Origin: an uncultured Lachnospiraceae bacterium
Lineage (GTDB): Bacteria; Bacillota; Clostridia; Lachnospirales; Lachnospiraceae
DNA: 12,875 bases
Reading direction: 5' to 3'
NCBI GenBank assembly: GCA_902767065.1
Contig: CACXFW010000138.1
Coordinates: 1-12,875 of the forward strand
Shown: positions 7,104 through 12,803 of the stretch, one piece after another
Layout: every line of letters begins with the position of its first letter
Position numbering within the stretch: the first letter of the stretch is position 1
Translations under genes and position numbers: made by a program
The notes under the pieces: generated by a model
What the model saw: only the letters and a program-made list of their open reading frames with translations
Told to the model about the DNA's origin: nothing
The model's database searches: none

Positions 7104-8471
7104 ATGACCAGAAAAATCCTGATCGCAAACAGAGGTGAGATCGCTGTCCGCGCCATACGTGCCTTAAGAGAGATGGGCCTTGCAACCGTTGCCGTTTATA
7201 CCAAAGCAGACAAAGACTCGCTGCACGTAATGTACGCAGACGAAGCCTACTGTATTGGGGAGGGCCGGGCGGCTGACAGCTATCTGGATTTCTACAGGAT
7301 CCTCTCAACGGCAAACATCTCCGGGGCAGACGCCATCTATCCCGGCAGCGGTTTTTTGTCGGAAAACGCCATGTTCTCAAAAATGTGCGATGATGTAGGA
7401 ATTCCCTTTATCGGGGCGCGTTCGGAAGTTCTGCATCAACTCGGAGACAAGCTTCTCGCGAAACAGGCTGCATCCGAGGCAGGGATTCCCACTGTACCCG
7501 CGAGTCTTAAGAGCATGGCTGACGTGGAGGAATGCCTGAAAGAAGCCGGAAGAATCGGATATCCGGTCCTTCTGAAGGCGGTGGACGGCGGGGGAGGGAA
7601 GGGAATCCGTGTCGTCCGAAAGCCGGAGGAGATGGATTCCGCCTTCAGGTCCTGCACGAAAGAAGCCATCACTGCATTCGGCAGCGGCAAGATCTTTGTC
7701 GAAAAACTCATTGAACATGCCCGGCATGTAGAAGTCCAGGTTCTTGCAGACCGGTCCGGCAATGTGATCCACCTTTTTGACCGGGACTGCACGATGCAGC
7801 GCAGGCATCAGAAGCTGATCGAGGAAGCCGTATCACCTTTTGTTTCCCGGAATACAAAGGCTAAGATGTACCAGGATGCCATACATATCATTCAGAGCAT
7901 TTCCTATGATGGAGCAGCTACCGTAGAGTTCCTCGTGGACCGGGAGGAAAACTACTACTTTATGGAAGTGAATCCCCGCATACAGGTCGAACATCCGGTA
8001 ACCGAATGCGTCACCGGAGTCGACATCGTGAAAGAACAGCTGCGGATTGAGATGGGGGAGAAACTGTGTGTCAAAACCCCGCGTTCCCCCTCAGGCCACG
8101 CGATCGAGGTACGGATCAACGCAGAGGATCCCTCCCGGAACTTCATGAGTTCTGTCGGTGAGATCAGCAAAGTCGTTTTCCCGGCGGGAAGCGGCGTCCG
8201 GATTGAAACCTTCATTCAGGCAGGAATCCGGATCTCGCCTTTCTACGATTCCATGATTGCCAAGATTATCACGTATGCGCCGGACAGAGACCTGGCCGTC
8301 AGGAGAATGCTCTTTGCGCTGGATGAGCTTGAGATCGAAGGAATTAAGACGAACACGAAGCTTCAGAAAACACTTCTGAAGACAGACGCATTTCTCACAG
8401 GAACCAGCCATACTGCTTTTGTAGAAGATTACCTGAATCATATGGATCCCGGAACCGGAGAAACCATATGA
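7104..8471 (+). CDS. accC: Biotin carboxylase subunit of acetyl-CoA carboxylase
   Basis: This enzyme uses ATP and bicarbonate to carboxylate biotin on AccB. It begins with KILIANRGEIAVRAIRAL, carries the ATP-grasp glycine loop DGGGGKG (161-167), RDCTMQRRHQKLIEEA (227-242) and the active-site MEVNPRIQVEHPVTE (287-301), in which Glu288, Asn290 and Arg292 fall on the known catalytic positions of the E. coli enzyme. GHAIEVRINAEDP and YDSMIAKII also match. At 455 residues the length is normal (E. coli 449). A GGAG site (7092-7095), overlapping the previous gene's end, lies 8 bases before the ATG. One family motif differs: HPGYGFLSEN is YPGSGFLSEN here (79-88). All residues I can check for activity are present. 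Confidence 0.96.
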   Translation: MTRKILIANRGEIAVRAIRALREMGLATVAVYTKADKDSLHVMYADEAYCIGEGRAADSYLDFYRILSTANISGADAIYPGSGFLSENAMFSKMCDDVGIPFIGARSEVLHQLGDKLLAKQAASEAGIPTVPASLKSMADVEECLKEAGRIGYPVLLKAVDGGGGKGIRVVRKPEEMDSAFRSCTKEAITAFGSGKIFVEKLIEHARHVEVQVLADRSGNVIHLFDRDCTMQRRHQKLIEEAVSPFVSRNTKAKMYQDAIHIIQSISYDGAATVEFLVDREENYYFMEVNPRIQVEHPVTECVTGVDIVKEQLRIEMGEKLCVKTPRSPSGHAIEVRINAEDPSRNFMSSVGEISKVVFPAGSGVRIETFIQAGIRISPFYDSMIAKIITYAPDRDLAVRRMLFALDELEIEGIKTNTKLQKTLLKTDAFLTGTSHTAFVEDYLNHMDPGTGETI

Positions 8472-8477
8472 GTCACT

Positions 8478-8542
8478 ATTCAGCCCCCACTTACCCGGAA
8501 CGCTTCGCACTTTTCATTGTGGGAATTCATGGGGTGCTGAAT
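8478..8542 (+). other. Long-loop inverted repeat between accC and the zinc-ribbon gene
   Basis: The left arm attcagccccca (8478-8489) pairs with tggggtgctgaat (8530-8542) with one bulged base, leaving a 40-base loop. It lies wholly in the 100-base gap after accC. There is no following T-run, so it is not a standard terminator; it could stabilise or divide the message. Confidence 0.4.
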
Positions 8543-8571
8543 AATTACCTATGGTTTATAGAGGAGGAACC

Positions 8572-8850
8572 ATGGAAATCAAAGCACTCAAATGCCCCAG
8601 CTGCGGTGCAGATGTCGAATTTAAATACGATGAATCAAAGCCTTTCATCTTCTGTCAGTACTGTGGCACGAAGATCATGCTCGACGACATCCACACAGAG
8701 CACCGGATTGTGGATGAAGCTAAGCTGAAGTATCTGGATTACAGGCAGCAGCGACATGAAGAGCGCCTGGAACGTCATGAAAAGCGTCATGAAGAACGTA
8801 TGAAGCGGCGCGAAGGCCTGCTCTCGGCACTGGGACTGAAGAAAGACTGA
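8572..8850 (+). CDS. Small zinc-ribbon protein with charged helical tail
   Basis: This 92-residue protein has a two-CxxC zinc ribbon: CPSCG at 8-12 and CQYCG at 28-32, so Cys8, Cys11, Cys28 and Cys31 can bind one zinc. After about residue 48 it becomes a strongly charged helix containing repeated RHEER/RHEKRHEER units (61-76), a likely coiled coil, and ends in GLLSALGLKKD. Zinc ribbons of this 'TFIIB-type domain' look are common as small hypothetical proteins in Clostridia; the partner is unknown. The start at 8572 is chosen because AGGAGG (8562-8567) lies just before it; the upstream in-frame ATG at 8551 has no site. It stands between accC and the GH3 gene, on the same strand, so it may belong to the same transcript, but it could be a bystander. 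Confidence 0.75.
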   Translation: MEIKALKCPSCGADVEFKYDESKPFIFCQYCGTKIMLDDIHTEHRIVDEAKLKYLDYRQQRHEERLERHEKRHEERMKRREGLLSALGLKKD

Positions 8851-8894
8851 GTACAGCCTTCCGGAGAACGTGATGATCCGGCCGGAGCATTCAG

Positions 8895-8900
8895 AAAGGA
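8895..8900 (+). promoter_or_regulatory. Ribosome site that decides the GH3 start
   Basis: AAAGGA lies 5 bases before ATG 8906 and 8 bases before ATG 8909. It favours one of these over the upstream in-frame GTG 8870 and ATG 8873, which lie too close to the preceding stop and lack a good site. Confidence 0.5.
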
Positions 8901-8905
8901 AACGC

Positions 8906-10639
8906 ATGATGGAACCGATTTCTCAGCAGATAAGAAAACAGGTCTTCAAAAACCTGATTGCCAGCGGAACGAACTGCCTTCATAATCTGAGAAGCATGGA
9001 CCGAAACGCACAGGATGTCAATGATAATCTGCTTCGGGATATTCTGCGCAAAAATTCGCTTACGGAATACGGGAAGAGATACGGTTTCAGTCAGATCCGA
9101 AGCTATGAAGAGTATGCCCGGACTGTGCCGCTGACGGATTATGCGGATTACGAGGATGATATCCGGCGCATGAGTGACGGCGGGGAGAAGAATATCCTGA
9201 TGGCCGCATCTCCGGATTATTACATCATTACCTCGGGAACAAAGGGCGCGCCGAAGAGGATCCCGTCCTCCCGGGAACAGTCGAAGATCATCAGAACCTA
9301 TACAAACCTGTACCGGTTCGGCCTGATTTATGAATCCCTGGGGGATATCTGGTCGGACGGGGCAACCCTGTGCCCGATGGAAGTCCGTGTCCATGCGTCG
9401 GAAGGCGGAACCCCGATGGCCTATTTTTCCTCAAGAATGCTCGCTGATCTGGGAGACCTGATTCACTTCGCGTCCCTCTCCCCCAAAGAAGTGATCTGGT
9501 CTGATCCCGGCCAGGACAATCTCTACCTTCACCTGCGTTTCGGCCTGGCCTGTGAGAAGGTATCGGAGATGAACGCCGCGTATGTGACTGTCCTTCTCGA
9601 GCTGATGCGTTATCTGGAGGCTAATTGGCAGGAGCTGGTGCAGGATATCCGCGAAGGCACAATCAATGAAAAGGTATCGCTCTCTTTCCAGAAACGGGAG
9701 AAGCTGATCGCATCGATTGAGCCTGATCCGGAGCGGGCCGATGCATTGGAGAAGGAATTCAAAAAAGGATTTGAAGATCCCATCCTGCCCCGCATCTGGA
9801 AGAAGCTTTCCCTGGTATCTGCGGCCTGCGGAGCATCGTTTGCGCCATACCTGAAACAGCTTCAGCGGTATACCGGTAATGATCTTCCGGTTTACTACCA
9901 TGGATACACTGCCAGTGAAGCGGTTCTCGGCATACCGGTGCGTCTGAATTCATCGTGGTTTATGCTGCTTCCGGACTCCTGCTTCTATGAGTTTCAGGAA
10001 TTTGATGAGAAGAGCGGGATGGGCCTGGAGCATGAAACCGGCGCGCCGCTCCTTAAGATGAGCCAGCTGGAAAAAGGCCGGACCTATCTGGTAATCATTA
10101 CAAACCGCTGCGGCCTCTACCGCTACCGTATGCATGATGTCGTGCGCGTCGTAGATTACCACGGAGAGATTCCGGTGATCGAATTCCTCTACCGGGAAGA
10201 CGCGATGCTGAGCATCGGCGGAGAGCACATCACGGAGGACGAACTGACGGAAGCGGTATTCAAAGCGGCCAGGGAGGCACAGCTGCAGCTGACCGGCTTC
10301 TCCGTCTACACGGATTCGGAAGCAAAGCCTTTTGGAAGATATGTGATCCTGATTGAACCGTCCGGCGAGGCGGCGCTGCCGGATCCGGATTCTCTTGCCC
10401 GGCGGATCATGAGTATCCTGAAAGAAGAAAACGTGACAGTACAGCTGACTGCCCGGCTCGGAGCGGAGTTCGTTCCGGTCGTGTGCTGGCTGAAGCAGGG
10501 CACCTATGAAGAGTACCGCATGTGGCAGGGCAACCGGAATCTGGGCGGCAATCAGGTAAAACCGCCGCAGATTCTTCGCAGGCCGGAGCAGATTCAGTTT
10601 TTCCTGGACAAGGTGCAGGAGGATCGAAGAAACCTGTAG
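8906..10639 (+). CDS. GH3-family acyl-acid amido synthetase-like adenylating enzyme
   Basis: GH3 enzymes activate a carboxylic acid with ATP as an acyl-adenylate and pass it to an amine, usually an amino acid. This 577-residue protein shows the family layout: SLTEYGKRYGFSQIRSYEEY and VPLTDYADYEDDI near the N terminus, the nucleotide-binding motif YIITSGTKGAPKRIP (106-120), YYHGYTASEA (330-339) as the second motif, and YRYRMHDVVRVV (405-416) as the third, followed by SIGGEHITEDEL (436-447) in the mobile C-terminal domain. All three ATP motifs look intact. The exact start (8906 or 8909) is uncertain. The gene ends the acyl cluster; the next 398 bases are non-coding. The likely role is to cap the pathway's acyl product as an amide, or to activate a starter acid. 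Substrates cannot be read from sequence. Confidence 0.87.
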   Translation: MMEPISQQIRKQVFKNLIASGTNCLHNLRSMDRNAQDVNDNLLRDILRKNSLTEYGKRYGFSQIRSYEEYARTVPLTDYADYEDDIRRMSDGGEKNILMAASPDYYIITSGTKGAPKRIPSSREQSKIIRTYTNLYRFGLIYESLGDIWSDGATLCPMEVRVHASEGGTPMAYFSSRMLADLGDLIHFASLSPKEVIWSDPGQDNLYLHLRFGLACEKVSEMNAAYVTVLLELMRYLEANWQELVQDIREGTINEKVSLSFQKREKLIASIEPDPERADALEKEFKKGFEDPILPRIWKKLSLVSAACGASFAPYLKQLQRYTGNDLPVYYHGYTASEAVLGIPVRLNSSWFMLLPDSCFYEFQEFDEKSGMGLEHETGAPLLKMSQLEKGRTYLVIITNRCGLYRYRMHDVVRVVDYHGEIPVIEFLYREDAMLSIGGEHITEDELTEAVFKAAREAQLQLTGFSVYTDSEAKPFGRYVILIEPSGEAALPDPDSLARRIMSILKEENVTVQLTARLGAEFVPVVCWLKQGTYEEYRMWQGNRNLGGNQVKPPQILRRPEQIQFFLDKVQEDRRNL

Positions 10640-10683
10640 CCACTGGGGCTGCCGAAGGCGGACGGAGTCCTGATGCCATTGAA

Positions 10684-10707
10684 GAAATCTATTCGGCAAT
10701 AGATTTC
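10684..10707. repeat. Perfect 10-bp hairpin, CGGC loop
   Basis: gaaatctatt (10684-10693) and aatagatttc (10698-10707) are exact inverted copies around a 4-base loop, 44 bases after the GH3 stop. The RNA would fold, but it is A+U-rich and no T-run follows, so it is not a standard intrinsic terminator. It could protect the 3' end or bind a protein. Confidence 0.6.
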
Positions 10708-10725
10708 GTTCGCAAGTATAATATA

Positions 10726-10803
10726 ATGATTACAGCGCCAAAAGCCTGACCTCCACGCAAGCTTGCTTGCGGTGGAGGGAAAGGGTGTTGGCGCTGTAAT
10801 CAT
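10726..10803. repeat. Nested inverted repeat, 16-bp perfect outer arms
   Basis: The outer arms atgattacagcgccaa (10726-10741) and ttggcgctgtaatcat (10788-10803) are perfect inverted copies. Inside them a second hairpin pairs cctccac (10750-10756) with gtggagg (10772-10778) and gcaag (10757-10761) with cttgc (10766-10770), with G10771 bulged and a CTTG loop. The 78-base unit would fold as a long double-tiered stem on either strand. It could be a 3'-end or bidirectional transcription-stop structure, or a small dispersed palindromic element; a single copy cannot decide. A 3-base ATA flanks both sides, too short to count as a target duplication. Confidence 0.65.
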
Positions 10804-10811
10804 ATAATCAT

Positions 10812-10826
10812 TTACATAAATATTTA
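10812..10826. promoter_or_regulatory. Operator-like 15-bp element, distal copy
   Basis: ttacataaatattta, identical to 10962-10976, with a 10-bp palindromic core (taaatattta). The copies are exactly 150 bp apart. This could be the upstream site of a repressor that also binds the promoter, or an upstream activating site. Confidence 0.4.
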
Positions 10827-10897
10827 ATACATACGGCAGAAAGATTCGGGAAAACGTGTTGAAGCAGCCGTGATTATGCACAAAATACAGGCATTGA

Positions 10898-10909
10898 AAT
10901 TGTGCAATT
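10898..10909. promoter_or_regulatory. Operator-like near-palindrome AATTGTGCAATT
   Basis: Five-base arms AATTG/CAATT surround a 2-base centre, 44 bases upstream of the -35 box. A further half, tgcacaa at 10877-10883, is the inverse of the ttgtgca at 10900-10906. It resembles a regulator site, but no regulator gene is in view. Confidence 0.3.
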
Positions 10910-10952
10910 GCCATAAAAAGACGTAAAGACTGGAAAAAATCAAAATAATCTA

Positions 10953-10980
10953 TTGAAATGATTACATAAATATTTATAAT
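10953..10980 (+). promoter_or_regulatory. Sigma-A-type promoter of the transporter operon
   Basis: TTGAAA (10953-10958) and a consensus TATAAT (10975-10980) are separated by 16 bases, 57 bases before the binding-protein start. The spacer contains most of the proximal 15-bp repeat, so a bound protein would block polymerase. Confidence 0.7.
10962..10976. promoter_or_regulatory. Operator-like 15-bp element, promoter copy
   Basis: Second copy of ttacataaatattta. It lies in the -35/-10 spacer and touches the first two bases of the -10 box, the usual place for a repressor site. A+T richness makes chance partly possible, but a 15-base exact match is notable. Confidence 0.4.
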
Positions 10981-11037
10981 GATGATGTAAGCATTGTGAC
11001 GTTAAGATACGTCTGGATTTGTCAGGAGGAAAAAAGG

Positions 11038-12012
11038 ATGAGGAAACTTGTATTAGGGATCATGGCAACAGCTTTGGCAGGATGCTTGTTCACCGGCGCT
11101 GCGATGGCAGACGAGACTGAGAAGGCCGAGCTCCTTCCGGGCGGTGGCAGCAACATTATCTACATTATCACTCCGTCAACATCGAATCCGTTCTTCAATA
11201 CCGAGCAGGTCGTCGGATCCGCGAAGGCTGAGGAGCTTGGATATGAAGTAAAGTGCTTCTCCCATGATGATGACGCTGCGAAGCAGCTTGAGTATTTTGA
11301 GGCGGCCATCACCGATAAGGCAGCTGCCATCATCTGTGACAATGCCGGCGCCGACGCTTCCGTTGAGGCGGTCCAGAAGGCTTATGATGCGGGAATCCCG
11401 ACGTTCCTGATCGACCGCGAGATCAATGAGAGCGGAATTGCCATTTCCCAGATCGTCGCGGACAATGCGCAGGGCGCTGCCGCAATCGCTGAGAAGTGGG
11501 TAGAGGCGATGGATTACGAAGGCAAGTATGCTGAGCTGCTTGGCCTTGAGTCTGATACGAACTGCTGGGTGCGTTCCGAGAACTATCATGCGGTTATCGA
11601 TGAATATGACACGCTTGAGATGGTAGCGCAGCAGTCTGCCAACTGGGATCAGACCGAAGCCTATGAGAAGACGGAAGCGATCCTTCAGGCGAATCCGGAG
11701 ATCACCGGAATCATCTGCGGCAATGACACGATGGCTTGCGGCGCAACCCAGGCCTGCATCGATGCCGGACGTGATGACATCAAGATCATCGGCCTTGACG
11801 GATCCGATGAGGCTGCCGCTTACATCAAGGATGGCAAGATGGTCGGTACCGCGCTTCAGCAGATCGCGGCAATCACCGAGATGGCTGTCGAGCAGGCTGA
11901 TGAGTATCTGAAGGGTACAGCTCCGGAGCAGGAGAAGCAGCTGGTTGACTGTATCGCGATCACGGAAGAGAACGTCGACAATCTGTCCGCATTCGTTTAC
12001 ACCGAGAAATAA
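11038..12012 (+). CDS. Sugar-type ABC importer substrate-binding lipoprotein (Peripla_BP_4, RbsB-like)
   Basis: This 324-residue extracytoplasmic binding protein captures a small solute, probably a sugar or sugar alcohol, and delivers it to the permease. The mature part has the two-lobed RbsB-like pattern: IIYIITPSTSNPFFNTEQVVGSAKAEELGY (N-terminal strand and ligand loop), AAIICDNAGADA, IPTFLIDREI, then ITGIICGNDTMACGATQACIDAG and IKIIGLDGSDEAAAYIKDG in the second lobe. The leader MRKLVLGIMATALAGC fits a lipobox (LAGC, Cys16), though AMA-DE at 23-25 also resembles a signal peptidase I site. AGGAGG (11024-11029) lies 8 bases before the ATG; the longer frame from GTG 10996 is rejected for lack of a site and because it would bury the signal peptide. 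Glu and Lys codons lean strongly to GAG and AAG, as in highly expressed genes. The ligand is unknown. Confidence 0.9.
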   Translation: MRKLVLGIMATALAGCLFTGAAMADETEKAELLPGGGSNIIYIITPSTSNPFFNTEQVVGSAKAEELGYEVKCFSHDDDAAKQLEYFEAAITDKAAAIICDNAGADASVEAVQKAYDAGIPTFLIDREINESGIAISQIVADNAQGAAAIAEKWVEAMDYEGKYAELLGLESDTNCWVRSENYHAVIDEYDTLEMVAQQSANWDQTEAYEKTEAILQANPEITGIICGNDTMACGATQACIDAGRDDIKIIGLDGSDEAAAYIKDGKMVGTALQQIAAITEMAVEQADEYLKGTAPEQEKQLVDCIAITEENVDNLSAFVYTEK

Positions 12013-12034
12013 GAAGAATACAGACTGATGCCAG

Positions 12035-12066
12035 GGGGACCCTTTTCACCCGCAAAAAGCGTCCCC
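12035..12066 (+). other. mRNA hairpin after the binding-protein gene
   Basis: ggggac (12035-12040) pairs with gtcccc (12061-12066) and, beyond one C-C mismatch, ctttt (12042-12046) pairs with aaaag (12055-12059). It starts 23 bases after the stop, has no T-run, and probably shields the upstream message from 3' decay. Confidence 0.6.
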
Positions 12067-12083
12067 GATCCAGATGAACTGAC

Positions 12084-12142
12084 GGGAACTGTTGAATGAT
12101 TTGATGGGCAATCCCCTCACATTGCTCAGCAGTTCCCTTTTT
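12084..12142 (+). terminator. Intrinsic terminator or attenuator within the transporter operon
   Basis: gggaactgttga (12084-12095) pairs with tcagcagttccc (12126-12137) with one G-U pair, followed directly by TTTTT. The 30-base loop is long. Placed between the binding protein and the DUF2291 gene, it would let most transcripts stop after the binding protein and few read on, giving excess binding protein over ATPase and permease. Confidence 0.75.
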
Positions 12143-12208
12143 GTATCCTGTTTTCGGGATGCATGGACAGATCCGGCTGGAACACAGCCAGAACCAAGGA
12201 GATGAACT

Positions 12209-12787
12209 ATGAAGAGAAAACTTTTGTTAATGCTGGCAGGCGTCATGACGGCGTTGTGCGTGACCGGTTGTGTTAAGATCATTGACAAAGGGACCGAAGG
12301 ACAATACACAGGCGAGACTGAATTTGACGCGGCTTCGAATTCCGGCGGAGACTGGGAGAAGGTTGTGGCTGAGATCACAGAGAATGCGGTCGACCTTTCC
12401 GGCCAGGCGGAGGAAGGAATTGACAAGGTGTGTGCTGTATCAGCCAGCGGAAAAGTGAAGGAATACGAATCCAAGGCAAATGGGAAGAAGAATGCCCTGA
12501 TTCTGGAGGTGGAGGGATGTGATGATACCGTTAAGGTGCAGATCGGATCCATCTATTCCGGAACGGATGTCCGTGACATTCAGACGATCAAGAATTTTGA
12601 GTCCTTTACGAATCAGACGGAATGGTCACAGTACGCGAAAGCACTGAACGCGCAGGTGGATTCCCAGGTTGTCGCGCCGCTGTCCATCGATGACAGTGTT
12701 GTGGGCAAAACCGTGACGCTTGTCGGGGCGGCGTCTGCGTCCGGCGGAGAGATCACCATCACTCCTGTGTCTATGACGATTGAATAA
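12209..12787 (+). CDS. DUF2291-family lipoprotein of a sugar ABC importer operon
   Basis: This 192-residue protein has a clear lipoprotein leader: MKRK, a hydrophobic run, then VTGC with the lipid cysteine at 21. The body matches what I know of the DUF2291 family: a middle VQIGSIYSGTDVRDIQTI block, the FESFTNQTEWSQYAKALN signature, and an ending GKTVTLVGAASASGGEITITPV. Members sit next to ribose/polyol-type ABC importers, but no biochemical role is established to my knowledge. Its place between the binding protein and the ATPase suggests an accessory surface component. AAGGAG (12196-12201) lies 7 bases before the ATG, and two stop codons (TAATAA) follow in tandem. The terminator just upstream implies lower expression than the binding protein. 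Confidence 0.83.
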   Translation: MKRKLLLMLAGVMTALCVTGCVKIIDKGTEGQYTGETEFDAASNSGGDWEKVVAEITENAVDLSGQAEEGIDKVCAVSASGKVKEYESKANGKKNALILEVEGCDDTVKVQIGSIYSGTDVRDIQTIKNFESFTNQTEWSQYAKALNAQVDSQVVAPLSIDDSVVGKTVTLVGAASASGGEITITPVSMTIE

Positions 12788-12803
12788 TAAAGGAGGAAAC
12801 AAT

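Larger units (their letters stand above)
10640..11037. other. 398-base non-coding, A+T-rich intergenic region
   Basis: No credible gene lies here on either strand. The composition drops sharply in G+C from about 10800. It contains the hairpin at 10684-10707, the nested inverted repeat at 10726-10803, two copies of a 15-bp element, an operator-like near-palindrome at 10898-10909, and the promoter at 10953-10980. It separates the acyl-chain cluster from the transporter operon. Confidence 0.8.

Noticed and set aside
8468..8728. 86-residue plus-strand frame starting at the accC stop
   Set aside because: It overlaps the zinc-ribbon gene in another frame; the zinc-ribbon frame has CxxC motifs and a strong ribosome site, this one has neither.
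9950..10699. 249-residue minus-strand open frame at the end of the GH3 gene
   Set aside because: It is antisense to the GH3 C-terminal motifs and has no family features or start signal.
10522..10749. 75-residue plus-strand frame running from the GH3 end into the spacer
   Set aside because: It is low-complexity, overlaps GH3 in another frame, has no ribosome site and ends inside the nested inverted repeat.
10726..10803. Calling the nested inverted repeat a MITE or insertion remnant
   Set aside because: Only one copy is visible, the flanking ATA match is 3 bases in A+T-rich DNA, and no transposase-like arms are recognised. Kept only as a repeat of unknown nature.
10640..11037. Riboswitch upstream of the binding-protein gene
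   Set aside because: The hairpins lie upstream of the predicted promoter, so they would not be in the importer leader, and the 57-base stretch between the -10 box and the start codon is too short and unstructured.
10996..11037. GTG 10996 as the start of the binding-protein gene
   Set aside because: It lies only 15 bases after the -10 box with no ribosome site, and would put 14 non-signal residues before a classical leader; ATG 11038 has AGGAGG at good spacing.
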